Below, in pieces: positions 27,998 through 36,969 of a stretch of 64,000 bases of DNA. Source of the stretch: Pseudomonadota bacterium (GTDB lineage Bacteria > Pseudomonadota > Gammaproteobacteria > Burkholderiales > Casimicrobiaceae); NCBI GenBank assembly GCA_018241745.1, contig JAFEDG010000157.1, positions 19,906-83,905 of the forward strand. The letters are read 5' to 3'. A program made the translations under genes and the position numbers. The notes beneath the pieces were generated by a model. The model was not told the origin of the DNA, ran no database searches, and saw only the letters and a list, made by a program, of their open reading frames with translations. Position 1 is the stretch's first letter. Every line of letters starts with the position of its first letter.

Positions 27998-30067
27998 CTA
28001 CGATGACAACGTCATCCCATTATGCCGCAGAAGAGCGTCGATTTGGGGCGGCCGGCCGCGAAACGCGACGAACGAGTCGAGCGCAGGGCGCCCGCCGCCG
28101 CGCGCGAGCACCTCGTCGCGGAAGCGGCGTCCCGTGTCCGCCGACAGCACGCCGGTTTCCTCGAACAGGCTGAACGCGTCGGCCGACAGCACCTCCGCCC
28201 ACTTGTAGCTGTAATAACCGGCCGCGTAGCCGCCGGCGAAGATGTGCGCGAACGCCTGCAGCGAGCGGTCGTACGCGGCGACCGGCACGACGCGCACTTC
28301 GCGGCGTACGGCGTCGACGACCGCCTGCGGGGAGCGCGCCGCGCCGGCCGGGAGCGGGGCTTCGGGATCCAGCGACACGTGCAGCAGCATGTCCGCGATC
28401 GCGAACTCGATCTGGCGCACGGTGGCGAGGCCGCTTTGGAAGTTGCGCGCGGCGATCAGCTTGTCGAACAGCGCGCGCGGGATGGTCTCGCCGGTGTCCG
28501 CGTGCCGCGACATCGCGTGCACGACGTCCCACTCCCAGCAGAAATTCTCCATGAACTGGCTCGGCAGTTCGACGGCGTCCCATTCGACGCCCTGCAGGCC
28601 CGACGCGCCCGGCGTGGCCTCGCGCGTCAGCAGCAGGTGCAGCCCGTGCCCGAACTCGTGGAACAGCGTGATCACCTCGCGGTGCGTGAACAGCGCGGGC
28701 TTGCCTTCCACCGGCGCCGCGAAGTTGCACGTCAGGTAGGCCACCGGGTGTGCCTCGCCGCCTTCCAGCGCGCGCCGGTTCACCGGGTCGTCCATCCACG
28801 CGCCACCCTGCTTGCCGGGGCGGGCGTAGGCGTCGAGGTAGAACTGGCCGACGATGCTTCCCTCGTCGTCGGTGATGTCGAAGAAGCGCACCGTCGGATG
28901 CCACACCGGGGGCCGCGCGGCGCCCTCGCGTTCGCGGATGGTCACGCCGTACAGCGATTCGACGACACCGAAGAGACCCGCGAGCACCCGCGCTTCCGGG
29001 AAGTAGCGCTTCACGTCCTGCTCGGAATAGTCGTAGCGCGCGGCGCACAGCTTCTCGCTCGCGTACGCGATGTCCCACGGCTGGAGCGTCGCGATGCCGA
29101 GCGTCTCGCGCGCGAACTGCGCGAGCTCGGCCATGTCGCGCTCGGCGAACGGCCGGGCACGCGCGGCGAGGTCGCGCAGGAACGCGAGAACCGCCGCGGG
29201 CGTGTCGGCCATCTTGCGCACGAGCGACAGCTCCGCGAAGTTGCGATACCCGAGCAGCTCGGCCTTGCGCTGGCGCAGTGCGAGCAGCTTCCCGATCAAC
29301 GGCGTGTTGTCGAGCGCCGGGTCGTCGCCCAGGTCGCTCGCGCGCGTGAAATAGGCGCGGTGCAGGCGCGCGCGCAGGTCGCGGTCGTGCGCGTATTGCA
29401 TCACCGGCTGGAAGCAGGGCATGCGCAGCGTCAGCTTGCAGCCGGTGCGCCCGGCGGCCGCGGCTTCTTCGCGGGCGGCAGCCACGACGTCGGCGGGGAC
29501 GCCGGCCAGCGTCGTCTCGTCGACAAACAGCGCCCACGCGTTGGTCGCGTCGAGCAGGTGGTCGTTGAACGTCGACGACAGCTGGGCGAGCTCCGCCTCG
29601 ATCGCCTTGTACTCGGCCTGCGCGCCCGCGTCGAGGTCGGCGCCACCGAGCCGGAAGTCCCGCAGCTCGTTCTCGATGACGCGTTGCTTCACCGCGTCGA
29701 GCGCGCCATAGGCGGGCGCGGCGCGCAGCGCCTGGTAGCGCGCGTAGAGCCGCGCGTCCTGCGCGAGCTCCGTGTGGAACGCGATCAGCCGCGGCAGCGT
29801 GCTGTTGTACGCGTCGCGCAGCGCCGGCGTGTTGACGACGGCGTTGAGGTGCGCCACGGCACTCCAGGCACGGTCGAGCCGGTCGAGGCTGTCCGCCAGC
29901 GGCTCGACCAGCGTCTCCCACGTGGGCGGGGCGAGCGGATCGACGACGCGCTCGATCGTCGCGCGCGTGGCCGCGAGCAGCTGGTCGATCGCGGGCGCGA
30001 CGTCGGCGGCGTCGACGACCGAGAGGTCGGGCAGTTCCGGGAAGGCGAGAAGCGGATTCGTGCGCAT
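27998..30067 (-). CDS. prlC: Oligopeptidase A (M3 family metallopeptidase)
   Basis: PrlC (OpdA) is a cytoplasmic zinc peptidase that breaks down short peptides, including cleaved signal peptides. The 689-residue product has the M3 zinc motif HEFGHGLH at about residue 470, the usual long helical N-terminal half and the C-terminal AGGYAAGYYSYKWAEVLSADAF, characteristic of the family. The start is ATG at 30067. It lies 49 bases after murU, in the same direction. Confidence 0.96.
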   Translation of the reverse strand: MRTNPLLAFPELPDLSVVDAADVAPAIDQLLAATRATIERVVDPLAPPTWETLVEPLADSLDRLDRAWSAVAHLNAVVNTPALRDAYNSTLPRLIAFHTELAQDARLYARYQALRAAPAYGALDAVKQRVIENELRDFRLGGADLDAGAQAEYKAIEAELAQLSSTFNDHLLDATNAWALFVDETTLAGVPADVVAAAREEAAAAGRTGCKLTLRMPCFQPVMQYAHDRDLRARLHRAYFTRASDLGDDPALDNTPLIGKLLALRQRKAELLGYRNFAELSLVRKMADTPAAVLAFLRDLAARARPFAERDMAELAQFARETLGIATLQPWDIAYASEKLCAARYDYSEQDVKRYFPEARVLAGLFGVVESLYGVTIREREGAARPPVWHPTVRFFDITDDEGSIVGQFYLDAYARPGKQGGAWMDDPVNRRALEGGEAHPVAYLTCNFAAPVEGKPALFTHREVITLFHEFGHGLHLLLTREATPGASGLQGVEWDAVELPSQFMENFCWEWDVVHAMSRHADTGETIPRALFDKLIAARNFQSGLATVRQIEFAIADMLLHVSLDPEAPLPAGAARSPQAVVDAVRREVRVVPVAAYDRSLQAFAHIFAGGYAAGYYSYKWAEVLSADAFSLFEETGVLSADTGRRFRDEVLARGGGRPALDSFVAFRGRPPQIDALLRHNGMTLSS

Positions 30068-30116
30068 GGCGGAGGGTCGGTACGGTGGTGCGGAATCCCG
30101 CGGGTGGCGGGGGCGT

Positions 30117-30839
30117 TCAGGCGCCGCTCGTGGCGGCCCCCGTCAATTGTGCATCCAGGCGCGCGAGGTCGTCCGGCGTCCCGACGTTGGCCCACGGGCC
30201 GTCGTAGCGCTCGCCCGACAGCGCGCCCGCCGCGATCAGTCGCTCCCACAACGGGCGCATCGGTGCCCGCGTGTGGGGTGCGATGCCGGCGAACAGCGAC
30301 GTGTCGTGCACGCCTATCGCCGCATAGGTGAGGCGCGGGCCCGCAGTTTCAACGATCCGCCCGCCGGCGAGGCCGAAATCGCCGTCCGGATGGTACGGCG
30401 GGTTGGGCACCATCACCAGGTGGGCGCGCGGCAGCGCGGGGTCCGCCGCCATCCGCTCCGCGCGTCCCCGGAGCCGGCCGAAGTCGAACGTGGTCCACAC
30501 GTCGGCCGCAACCGTCACGACGGGCCCCGGCGGCAGCAACGGCAACGCGGTGGCGATGCCGCCGGCGTTCTCGAGCGGCGCCGCCTCGCGCGACCAGCGG
30601 ATCTCGACGCCGAAGCGGCGGCCGTCGCCGAGCGCCGCGATGAACTGCTCCGCGAACGCGGCGACGTTGACGACGATCGTCGTCAGGCCTGCGCGCGCCA
30701 ATGCCTCGACCTGCCACACGATCAGCGGCTTGCCGCCGGCCACGAGCAGCGGCTTGGGGCAGCGGTCCGACAGCGGGCGCATCCGCTCGCCACGCCCGGC
30801 CGCCATGATCATCGCGCCGGGGATCGCGTGCACCGCCAT
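30117..30839 (-). CDS. murU: N-acetylmuramate alpha-1-phosphate uridylyltransferase
   Basis: MurU makes UDP-MurNAc from MurNAc-1-phosphate and UTP in the cell-wall recycling route that bypasses fosfomycin-sensitive MurA. The 240-residue nucleotidyltransferase shows MIMAAGRGERMRPLSDRCPKPLL (signature loop AAGRGERMRPL) and AADVWT, PWANVGTPDDL segments. The ATG at 30839 (MAVHAIPGAMIM) is 5 bases after amgK, its pathway partner, which supports the assignment over a generic sugar-nucleotide enzyme. Confidence 0.92.
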   Translation of the reverse strand: MAVHAIPGAMIMAAGRGERMRPLSDRCPKPLLVAGGKPLIVWQVEALARAGLTTIVVNVAAFAEQFIAALGDGRRFGVEIRWSREAAPLENAGGIATALPLLPPGPVVTVAADVWTTFDFGRLRGRAERMAADPALPRAHLVMVPNPPYHPDGDFGLAGGRIVETAGPRLTYAAIGVHDTSLFAGIAPHTRAPMRPLWERLIAAGALSGERYDGPWANVGTPDDLARLDAQLTGAATSGA

Positions 30840-30844
30840 CCCTG

Positions 30845-31861
30845 TCAGAACGTGTACGCGGCGCTGGCCGCCGTGCCGTGCAGCCGCGCGACAAGCGCGG
30901 ACAGCGGTTGCAGCTCGTCGTAACGCGCGAGCGCCGCGGTCAGGTAGCCGAGCACGCGCGGCATGTCCGCGACGTAACCCGTCTTGCCGTCGCGATGCGC
31001 GAGCCGCGCGAAGATGCCGAGCACCTTGAGGTGGCGCTGGACGCCCATCCACTCGAAGTCGCGCCAGAACTGCGCGAAGTCCGCGGGCACCGGCACCCCT
31101 GCCGCACGCGCACGCTCCCAGTAGCGCGCGGCCCAGTCGATCTGCAGCTCCTCGTCCCACGCGATGTAGGCGTCGCGCAGCAGCGACACGAGGTCGTACG
31201 CCAGCGGTCCGTACACGGCGTCCTGGAAATCGAGGACGCCGGGGTTCGGCGTCGTCACCATCAGGTTGCGCGAATGGAAGTCGCGGTGCACGTACACCTG
31301 CGGCTGCGCGAGGTTGTTGGCGAGGATGCGCGCGAACGCAAGGTCGAGCGTGTGGCGGTCGCCGTCGTCGAGCACGCGCCCCAGGTGGCGCGCGACGTAC
31401 CAGTCGGGGAAGAGGTCGAGCTCGCGGCGCAGCAGCGCGTTGTCGTACGCGGGCAGCACGCCGGGCCGCGATGCGCGCTGCCATGCCACGAGCGTGTCGA
31501 GCGCGTCGCTGTACAGCCCGCGCGCGGTCGTGGCGTCGAGCGCCGACAGGTACGTGCGGTCGCCGAGGTCCGTGAGCAGCAGGTAGCCGTTCGCGAGGTC
31601 CTGCGCGAGCACGCGCGGCGCGTTGATGCCGGCCTCGACGAGCAGGCCGGCGACGCGCACGAACGGGCGGCAGTCTTCCTGCGGCGGCGGTGCGTCCATC
31701 GCGATCAGCGACGGCGCGCCGAACGCGGGCGTCGCGGGGACGATGCGGAAATAGCGGCGAAAGCTCGCGTCGGCGGAGGCCGGCGCGCACGTGAACGGCG
31801 TGCCGGCGAGGTGGCTCGCGACGAAAAGCCGCAGCCCCTGTTCACGGGAGTCGGGCGTCAT
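30845..31861 (-). CDS. amgK: N-acetylmuramate/N-acetylglucosamine kinase AmgK
   Basis: AmgK phosphorylates the anomeric carbon of MurNAc recovered from peptidoglycan, feeding MurU. The 338-residue protein is an aminoglycoside-phosphotransferase-fold kinase: DASFRRYFRI near the N-terminus, the catalytic loop VYVHRDFHSRNLMV (HRDFHSRN) and the metal-binding GVLDFQDAVYGP. It is divergent from lptD with about 113 bases between, and starts a four-gene operon (amgK, murU, prlC, glutaredoxin). Confidence 0.93.
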   Translation of the reverse strand: MTPDSREQGLRLFVASHLAGTPFTCAPASADASFRRYFRIVPATPAFGAPSLIAMDAPPPQEDCRPFVRVAGLLVEAGINAPRVLAQDLANGYLLLTDLGDRTYLSALDATTARGLYSDALDTLVAWQRASRPGVLPAYDNALLRRELDLFPDWYVARHLGRVLDDGDRHTLDLAFARILANNLAQPQVYVHRDFHSRNLMVTTPNPGVLDFQDAVYGPLAYDLVSLLRDAYIAWDEELQIDWAARYWERARAAGVPVPADFAQFWRDFEWMGVQRHLKVLGIFARLAHRDGKTGYVADMPRVLGYLTAALARYDELQPLSALVARLHGTAASAAYTF

Positions 31862-31932
31862 GGTGGCGAAGCGTCGCGTGCGACGGACGCGGTCCGGGGC
31901 TCGCTGGCCAACGCGGCCGGAAAACGGTTGGG

Positions 31933-31938
31933 TAGAAT
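31933..31938 (+). promoter_or_regulatory. Candidate -10 box (TAGAAT) for lptD
   Basis: TAGAAT with a preceding TTGGG lies about 37 bases before the TTG start of lptD. No convincing -35 box is present, so this is a moderate call. Confidence 0.4.
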
Positions 31939-31974
31939 GCGCCATTCTAGCAAGTCCGCGCGTCGAACGTCCGC

Positions 31975-34416
31975 TTGGCCCACCGCTCCTCCTGTCCGTT
32001 TTCACAGCGTTCCGCGTGGGTGGCCGTGGCGCTGTTGTGCGCCGCGAGTTGCGTGCGCGCCGACGGCGGCACGACGCCCGAGCCCGTACTGCGCGTCGCG
32101 CCGGAGATCGCGCCGCTCGCGCCCGCCAATGCCACGACGAAGGCTGCGGCGCCCGCGCCGGATCTGCCGCGCCTTCCGGGCGACACGACCAACAGCATCG
32201 CGCGCGCCGACAACTCGCGGTCGACGACGCGCTCGACGGAGGACGTGAAGCCCGACGACGGCGCGATCTTCCTGCGCGCCGACCGCATCGAGGGCGCCAG
32301 CGACAAGACGGTGCAGGCGTTCGGGCGCGTCGAACTGCGCACGCGCGGACAGACGGTGCTCGCCGACCACCTGCTGTACGACTTCGACGACAACACCGTC
32401 ACCGCCACCGGCAACGTCGTGCTGCGCAAGGGCAACGACTGGATCACCGGCCCGAGCTTCGTGCTCCGGCGCGACACCAGCACCGGCCATTTCGAATCGC
32501 CCGAGTTCTTCGTCGGCGACATCAACGGCCGTGGCGACGCGCAGCGGATCGAGTTCGCGGGGCCCGGCGTGTTCAACGTCACCGACGGGCGCTACACGAC
32601 GTGCATCGCGCCGCGCAACGACTGGTTCGTGCGCACGAACGACCTGACGATCGACCGCAACAAGAACGAGGGCATCGCGCACGACGCGACGGTGGACTTC
32701 TTCGACACGCCGATCTTCTATTCGCCTTACCTGTCGTTCCCGCTGTCCAACGACCGCAAGTCGGGCTTCCTGACGCCGACGGCCGGGTCGACGACGACGC
32801 GCGGCTTCGAATTCGCGGCGCCTTACTACCTCAACCTCGCGCCGAACTACGACGCGACGATCACGCCGCGGCTGATGACCAAGCGCGGGCTGCAGGTTGG
32901 CGGGCAGTTTCGCTACCTGTTCGGCGACCCGAGCCCCAACATCGGCGAGGTCGACGCCGAAGTGCTGCCCAACGACCGGGTCACCGACACGACGCGCTAC
33001 CTGCTCGCGTGGCGCCACAGCCAGCAGTTCGCCCCGTGGCTCTCGGGCTTCGTGAACCTGAACAAGGTGTCCGACGACACGTACTTCTCGGACCTCGCGG
33101 ACCGCATCGCGGTGACGTCGCAGACGACGCTCCCGCGCCAGGGCGCGCTGACCGCGAACTACGGCCCGTTCTCGGTGACGGCGCAGGCGCTGTCGTTCCA
33201 GACGCTGCAGGACCCGACACAACCGATTACGCCCCCGTACAACATGCTGCCGCAAGTGCTCGCGAGCATGGCGACGACGGAATGGGCAGGCATCGACTGG
33301 AGCGGTGCGGCCGAGTACGCGCAGTTCCGCAATCCGGTCCTGCAGGAAGGCGATCGCGCGGTCCTCTATCCGCAGGCGAGCTGGACGCGCCAGGGCCCGG
33401 GCTGGTTCTTCACCGCGCGCGGCAGCATGCACATGGACTGGTACAACCTGGCGCCGCCGCCCGGGACTGCGCCCGGTACGCCCTACGACGCCAATCCCGC
33501 CGTGTACGTGCCGATCGCGAGCGTCGACACCGGGCTCGTGTTCGAGCGCGACTGGAACCTGTTCGGCAAGGATTTCATCAATACGCTCGAGCCGCGCGCG
33601 TTCTACGTCTACATCCCGTACCGGAACCAGAACAACCTGCCGGTGTTCGACACGGCGAGCGACGACTTCAACTTCTCGCAGCTGTTCAGCGAGAACCGAT
33701 ACCTGGGCAACGATCGGATCGGCGACGCCAACCAGCTCACGCTCGCGCTGTCGTCGCGGCTCTTGGATCCGGTGACGGGCGCGGAACGGCTGCGGGTCGC
33801 CGTCGGCCAGCGCCTCTATTTCGCGGACCAGCAGGTCACGTTGCCCGGCGAGGTGCCCCGGTCCGGATCGAGCTCGGACATCCTGCTGCTGGCCGAAGGC
33901 AAGCTGTCCGATGCGTGGGCGATGTCGGCGCTCGTGCAGCAGAACCTGGACGCGGGCCAGACGGAGCAATTCAACGCGGGACTGCGTTACACGCCCGAGC
34001 TCGGCAAGGTGTTCAGCGCCGTCTATCGCTACAACCGCGACACGGTCGACCCCACGACCGGCCAGCCCGAGACGCTCAAGCAGTTCGACATCTCCGGCGA
34101 ATGGCCGGTGTCCCCCAACTGGACGCTGCTCGGGCGCTGGAACTACTCGCTGCAGGACCGGCAGACGCTGGAGGCGCTGGCGGGGGTCGAGTACAATCAG
34201 GACTGCTGGATCCTGCGGGTCGTCTACCACCGTCTGCTGACCACCACCGAACAGACCACCAATTCGGTCTTCATCCAGCTTGAACTAAACGGCCTCGCGC
34301 GGGTCGGTACCAGTCCGCTCGACCTCCTGCGGCGCAGCGTGCCCGGGTATACGCGGACCAACGACCCAGCGCTGCTGCGCCGGGACACGCGGTTCGACCC
34401 GTTGCCCGACTTCTGA
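31975..34416 (+). CDS. lptD: LPS-assembly protein LptD
   Basis: LptD is the outer-membrane barrel that inserts lipopolysaccharide, with LptE in its lumen. The 813-residue product has a signal sequence (WVAVALLCAASCVRA), the periplasmic OstA/LptA-like domain (FLRADRIEGASDKTVQAFGRVELR) and a large barrel domain with many aromatic-ended strands. Cysteines occur at the mature N-terminus, in the TTCIAP segment, and near the C-terminus (YNQDCWILRVVYHR). No ATG fits; the start is TTG at 31975 because an in-frame stop lies at 31948. surA follows 49 bases later. Confidence 0.95.
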   Translation: MAHRSSCPFSQRSAWVAVALLCAASCVRADGGTTPEPVLRVAPEIAPLAPANATTKAAAPAPDLPRLPGDTTNSIARADNSRSTTRSTEDVKPDDGAIFLRADRIEGASDKTVQAFGRVELRTRGQTVLADHLLYDFDDNTVTATGNVVLRKGNDWITGPSFVLRRDTSTGHFESPEFFVGDINGRGDAQRIEFAGPGVFNVTDGRYTTCIAPRNDWFVRTNDLTIDRNKNEGIAHDATVDFFDTPIFYSPYLSFPLSNDRKSGFLTPTAGSTTTRGFEFAAPYYLNLAPNYDATITPRLMTKRGLQVGGQFRYLFGDPSPNIGEVDAEVLPNDRVTDTTRYLLAWRHSQQFAPWLSGFVNLNKVSDDTYFSDLADRIAVTSQTTLPRQGALTANYGPFSVTAQALSFQTLQDPTQPITPPYNMLPQVLASMATTEWAGIDWSGAAEYAQFRNPVLQEGDRAVLYPQASWTRQGPGWFFTARGSMHMDWYNLAPPPGTAPGTPYDANPAVYVPIASVDTGLVFERDWNLFGKDFINTLEPRAFYVYIPYRNQNNLPVFDTASDDFNFSQLFSENRYLGNDRIGDANQLTLALSSRLLDPVTGAERLRVAVGQRLYFADQQVTLPGEVPRSGSSSDILLLAEGKLSDAWAMSALVQQNLDAGQTEQFNAGLRYTPELGKVFSAVYRYNRDTVDPTTGQPETLKQFDISGEWPVSPNWTLLGRWNYSLQDRQTLEALAGVEYNQDCWILRVVYHRLLTTTEQTTNSVFIQLELNGLARVGTSPLDLLRRSVPGYTRTNDPALLRRDTRFDPLPDF

Positions 34417-34420
34417 CGCT

Positions 34421-34449
34421 CCCGGCCGGTTCCGCGCCGGGCCGTTTTT
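34421..34449 (+). terminator. Possible attenuator/terminator between lptD and surA
   Basis: A short hairpin (CGGCC 34423-34427 with GGCCG 34440-34444) is followed by TTTTT. A competing CCCGGC/GCCGGG stem overlaps it. The stem is weak, and lptD–surA are normally cotranscribed, so it may only reduce read-through. Confidence 0.35.
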
Positions 34450-34465
34450 CCACGAGGTACCCCCG

Positions 34466-35851
34466 ATGAAGCTTGCCATTTCCTCCCTCGCCGTGCTGGC
34501 GCTGTGCGCGCTCACGAGCTCCCCGCTGCACGCGCAGCGCGCCGGCGGCCAGGTGCCCATCAGCGGCGCGCCGTTCGCGCCGCCCGCCGTGCGCTCGATG
34601 GCCCCCGCGCAGCCGCAAGCCGAGCAGGCGCTCGACCGCGTCGTCGCCGTCGTCAACGACGAGGCGATCACGCAGTACGAGGTGGACCAGAGCAAGGCGC
34701 GCGTCGTCCGCGAAATGAACGAGGCCAAGGTCCCGCTGCCGCCGCCGGATGTCCTGCAGAAGCAGGTCCTCGAAAGGCTGATCAACGAGAAGGCGCTGCT
34801 GCAGTACGCCAAGGAGACGGGCATCCGCGTCGACGACAACATCGTCGAGGCGACGATCGTGCGCGTCGCGCAGGAGAACAAGATGACGCTCGACCAGCTG
34901 CGCGCGGCGCTCGAGCACGATCACATCCCGTACAACGCGTATCGCGAGGACATCCGGCGCGAGCTGACGATCCAGCGCGTGCGCTACCGCGAGGTGGAGC
35001 AGAAGCTGTTCGTGTCCGACGCCGAGGTCGACAATTACCTGGCCAACCAGGCGGCGCAGGGCGGCGGCGGCAGCGAGTACCTGCTGTCGCACATCTACGT
35101 GTCGGTGCCGGACCAGGCGACGCCGGACCAGATCGAGCAGCGGCGCAAGCGCGCCGAGCAGGCGCTGGCCGACGTGCAGGCGGGCAAGGACTTCGGCCAG
35201 GTGGCCGCGAGCTACTCGGACGCGCCGGATGCGCTGCAGGGCGGCAACCTCGGCTGGCGCACGCCGGCCAAGGTGCCGACGGTGTTCGGCGACATCCTGA
35301 AGACGTTGCAGAAGGGGCAGGTTTCCCAGGTCGTGCGGAGCCCGGCGGGCTTCCACATCGTCAAGGTCGTCGACATCCGCAACCTCAACTCGCCGACGGT
35401 CGTCGACCAGACACACGTCGAGCACATCCTCGTGAAGGTCAACGAGAGCGTGTCGGAATCGGAAGCGAAGGTGCGCATCGATCGCATCCGCGACAACATC
35501 GTCGCGGGCGCCAAGTTCGAGGACCAGGCCAAGGTCAATTCCGAGGATTCGAGCAGCGCCAAGGGCGGCGACCTGGGCTGGCTGTCGCCGGGCGACACGC
35601 TCCCGGAGTTCGAGAAGGCGTACATGAAGCTCAAGGTCGGCGAGCTGTCCGAGCCGGTGCGCACGGCGTTCGGCTGGCACCTCATCAAGGTGCTCGAGCG
35701 TCGCCAGCAGGATGTCACGCGCGACCGCCAGCGCGCGCAGGCGATGCAGGCGATCAAGCAGCGCAAGAGCGAGGAGCAGTTCACCGAGTTCGTGCGGCAG
35801 ACGCGCGACCAGGCGTACGTCGAGATCAAGACGGACGACGCGCGGTCCTGA
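34466..35851 (+). CDS. surA: Periplasmic chaperone and peptidyl-prolyl isomerase SurA
   Basis: SurA escorts unfolded outer-membrane proteins, including LptD, through the periplasm. The 461-residue product has a signal peptide (MKLAISSLAVLALCALTSSP), the N-terminal SurA domain (LDRVVAVVNDEAITQYEVD), two parvulin domains (SHIYVSVPD...GGNLGWRTPAKVP and VEHILVKVN...KGGDLGWLSPGDTLPEFE) and the C-terminal helix. The ATG follows an ACGAGG ribosome site. In many relatives pdxA and ksgA come next; here the order changes to acyltransferases. Confidence 0.97.
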   Translation: MKLAISSLAVLALCALTSSPLHAQRAGGQVPISGAPFAPPAVRSMAPAQPQAEQALDRVVAVVNDEAITQYEVDQSKARVVREMNEAKVPLPPPDVLQKQVLERLINEKALLQYAKETGIRVDDNIVEATIVRVAQENKMTLDQLRAALEHDHIPYNAYREDIRRELTIQRVRYREVEQKLFVSDAEVDNYLANQAAQGGGGSEYLLSHIYVSVPDQATPDQIEQRRKRAEQALADVQAGKDFGQVAASYSDAPDALQGGNLGWRTPAKVPTVFGDILKTLQKGQVSQVVRSPAGFHIVKVVDIRNLNSPTVVDQTHVEHILVKVNESVSESEAKVRIDRIRDNIVAGAKFEDQAKVNSEDSSSAKGGDLGWLSPGDTLPEFEKAYMKLKVGELSEPVRTAFGWHLIKVLERRQQDVTRDRQRAQAMQAIKQRKSEEQFTEFVRQTRDQAYVEIKTDDARS

Positions 35852-35882
35852 TCCCGAGTCGCGCGCACGCGACACCGTCGCC

Positions 35883-36953
35883 GTGGCCGCGCCAACGCTC
35901 CGCACGCGTGGCGAGACGCGCGACAACCAGTGCGACCTCGTGCGGATCGTCGCCGCGGCTGGCGTGCTGTTCGCGCACGCCTACGCGCTGACGAGGCACA
36001 GCGCGGACGAGCCGCTGTATCGGGTCGCGGGCCTCAACGCAGGCAACGTCGCGGTGTGGGTGTTCTTCACGTTGTCCGGCTATCTCGTCGCGCAGAGCCT
36101 TGCGCGCCGCGCTGACGTGCGCAGCTTCGTCGCGATGCGCGCGGCGCGCCTGGCGCCGGGCCTTGCGGTCGCCGCGGTGGTCACCGCATGGGTCGTCGGC
36201 CCGTGGGTGACGACGCTGCCGCCGTCCACCTACGTGCAAGCGGCCGGCACGCTGCGCTACGTCCCATGCGCGCTGTTGCCGCCCGCGCCCGAGGCGTGCG
36301 TGCTGCCCGGCGTATTCGCGGCGAACCCGTATCCCGATGCCGTGAACGGCTCGCTGTGGACGCTGCCGGTGGAAATGGCAGCGTACGCGGGCCTGTTGCT
36401 GGCCGGCGTTGCCGGGATGGCGCGCAACCGGATCGCGGCGACCGTGGTCGTCGCGGGGCTGGCCGCGTTGCCCGCGGCCGTGCGCGCGGCCGGTGCCGAA
36501 TGGCCGCTCACGCGCGAAACGACGAACCTGCTCGGCTTCTTCGCGGCCGGGACCTTGCTGTATGCGTGGGGCGACCGCGTGCCGCACAGTCCATGGGTGC
36601 TCGGGGTGCTCGCCGTGGTCGGCATCGGCACGTGGCGCATCGCGCACCTGTATGCGCCGGTCATGCTCGCGATCGCCTACGCAGTCCTGTGGGTCGGGCT
36701 GATGCGGCCGTCACGCATCCGCTGGCCGTCGCGCTGGGGCGACTGGTCCTACGGTGTCTACATCTACGCGTTCCCGCTGCAGCAGGCCATCGTGGCGCAG
36801 AGCGGCACGACGTCCCCGCGTGTGTTGCTGCTGGTGTCGCTGCCCGTGACGCTCGCGGTTGCCGCGCTGTCGTGGCGCCTCGTCGAAGGGCCGGCCTTGC
36901 GGCGAACGCGGGCGTGGCTCGCGGCGCGCGGCGTCCCCGCCGCGGCACGCTGA
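35883..36953 (+). CDS. Acyltransferase-3 family membrane protein
   Basis: A 356-residue multi-pass protein of the acyltransferase-3 (OafA/NodX) family, which O-acetylates surface or exported sugars. It shows DLVRIVAAAGVLFAHAYALT with the catalytic-region histidine, WVFFTLSGYLVAQSLARR, and NGSLWTLPVEMAAYAG, all standard. About ten hydrophobic helices follow. The start is taken as the GTG at 35883, 31 bases after surA; upstream in-frame residues look non-coding. It converges on a second acyltransferase gene. Confidence 0.88.
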   Translation: MAAPTLRTRGETRDNQCDLVRIVAAAGVLFAHAYALTRHSADEPLYRVAGLNAGNVAVWVFFTLSGYLVAQSLARRADVRSFVAMRAARLAPGLAVAAVVTAWVVGPWVTTLPPSTYVQAAGTLRYVPCALLPPAPEACVLPGVFAANPYPDAVNGSLWTLPVEMAAYAGLLLAGVAGMARNRIAATVVVAGLAALPAAVRAAGAEWPLTRETTNLLGFFAAGTLLYAWGDRVPHSPWVLGVLAVVGIGTWRIAHLYAPVMLAIAYAVLWVGLMRPSRIRWPSRWGDWSYGVYIYAFPLQQAIVAQSGTTSPRVLLLVSLPVTLAVAALSWRLVEGPALRRTRAWLAARGVPAAAR

Positions 36954-36969
36954 TCGGCGCGCGGATGCG

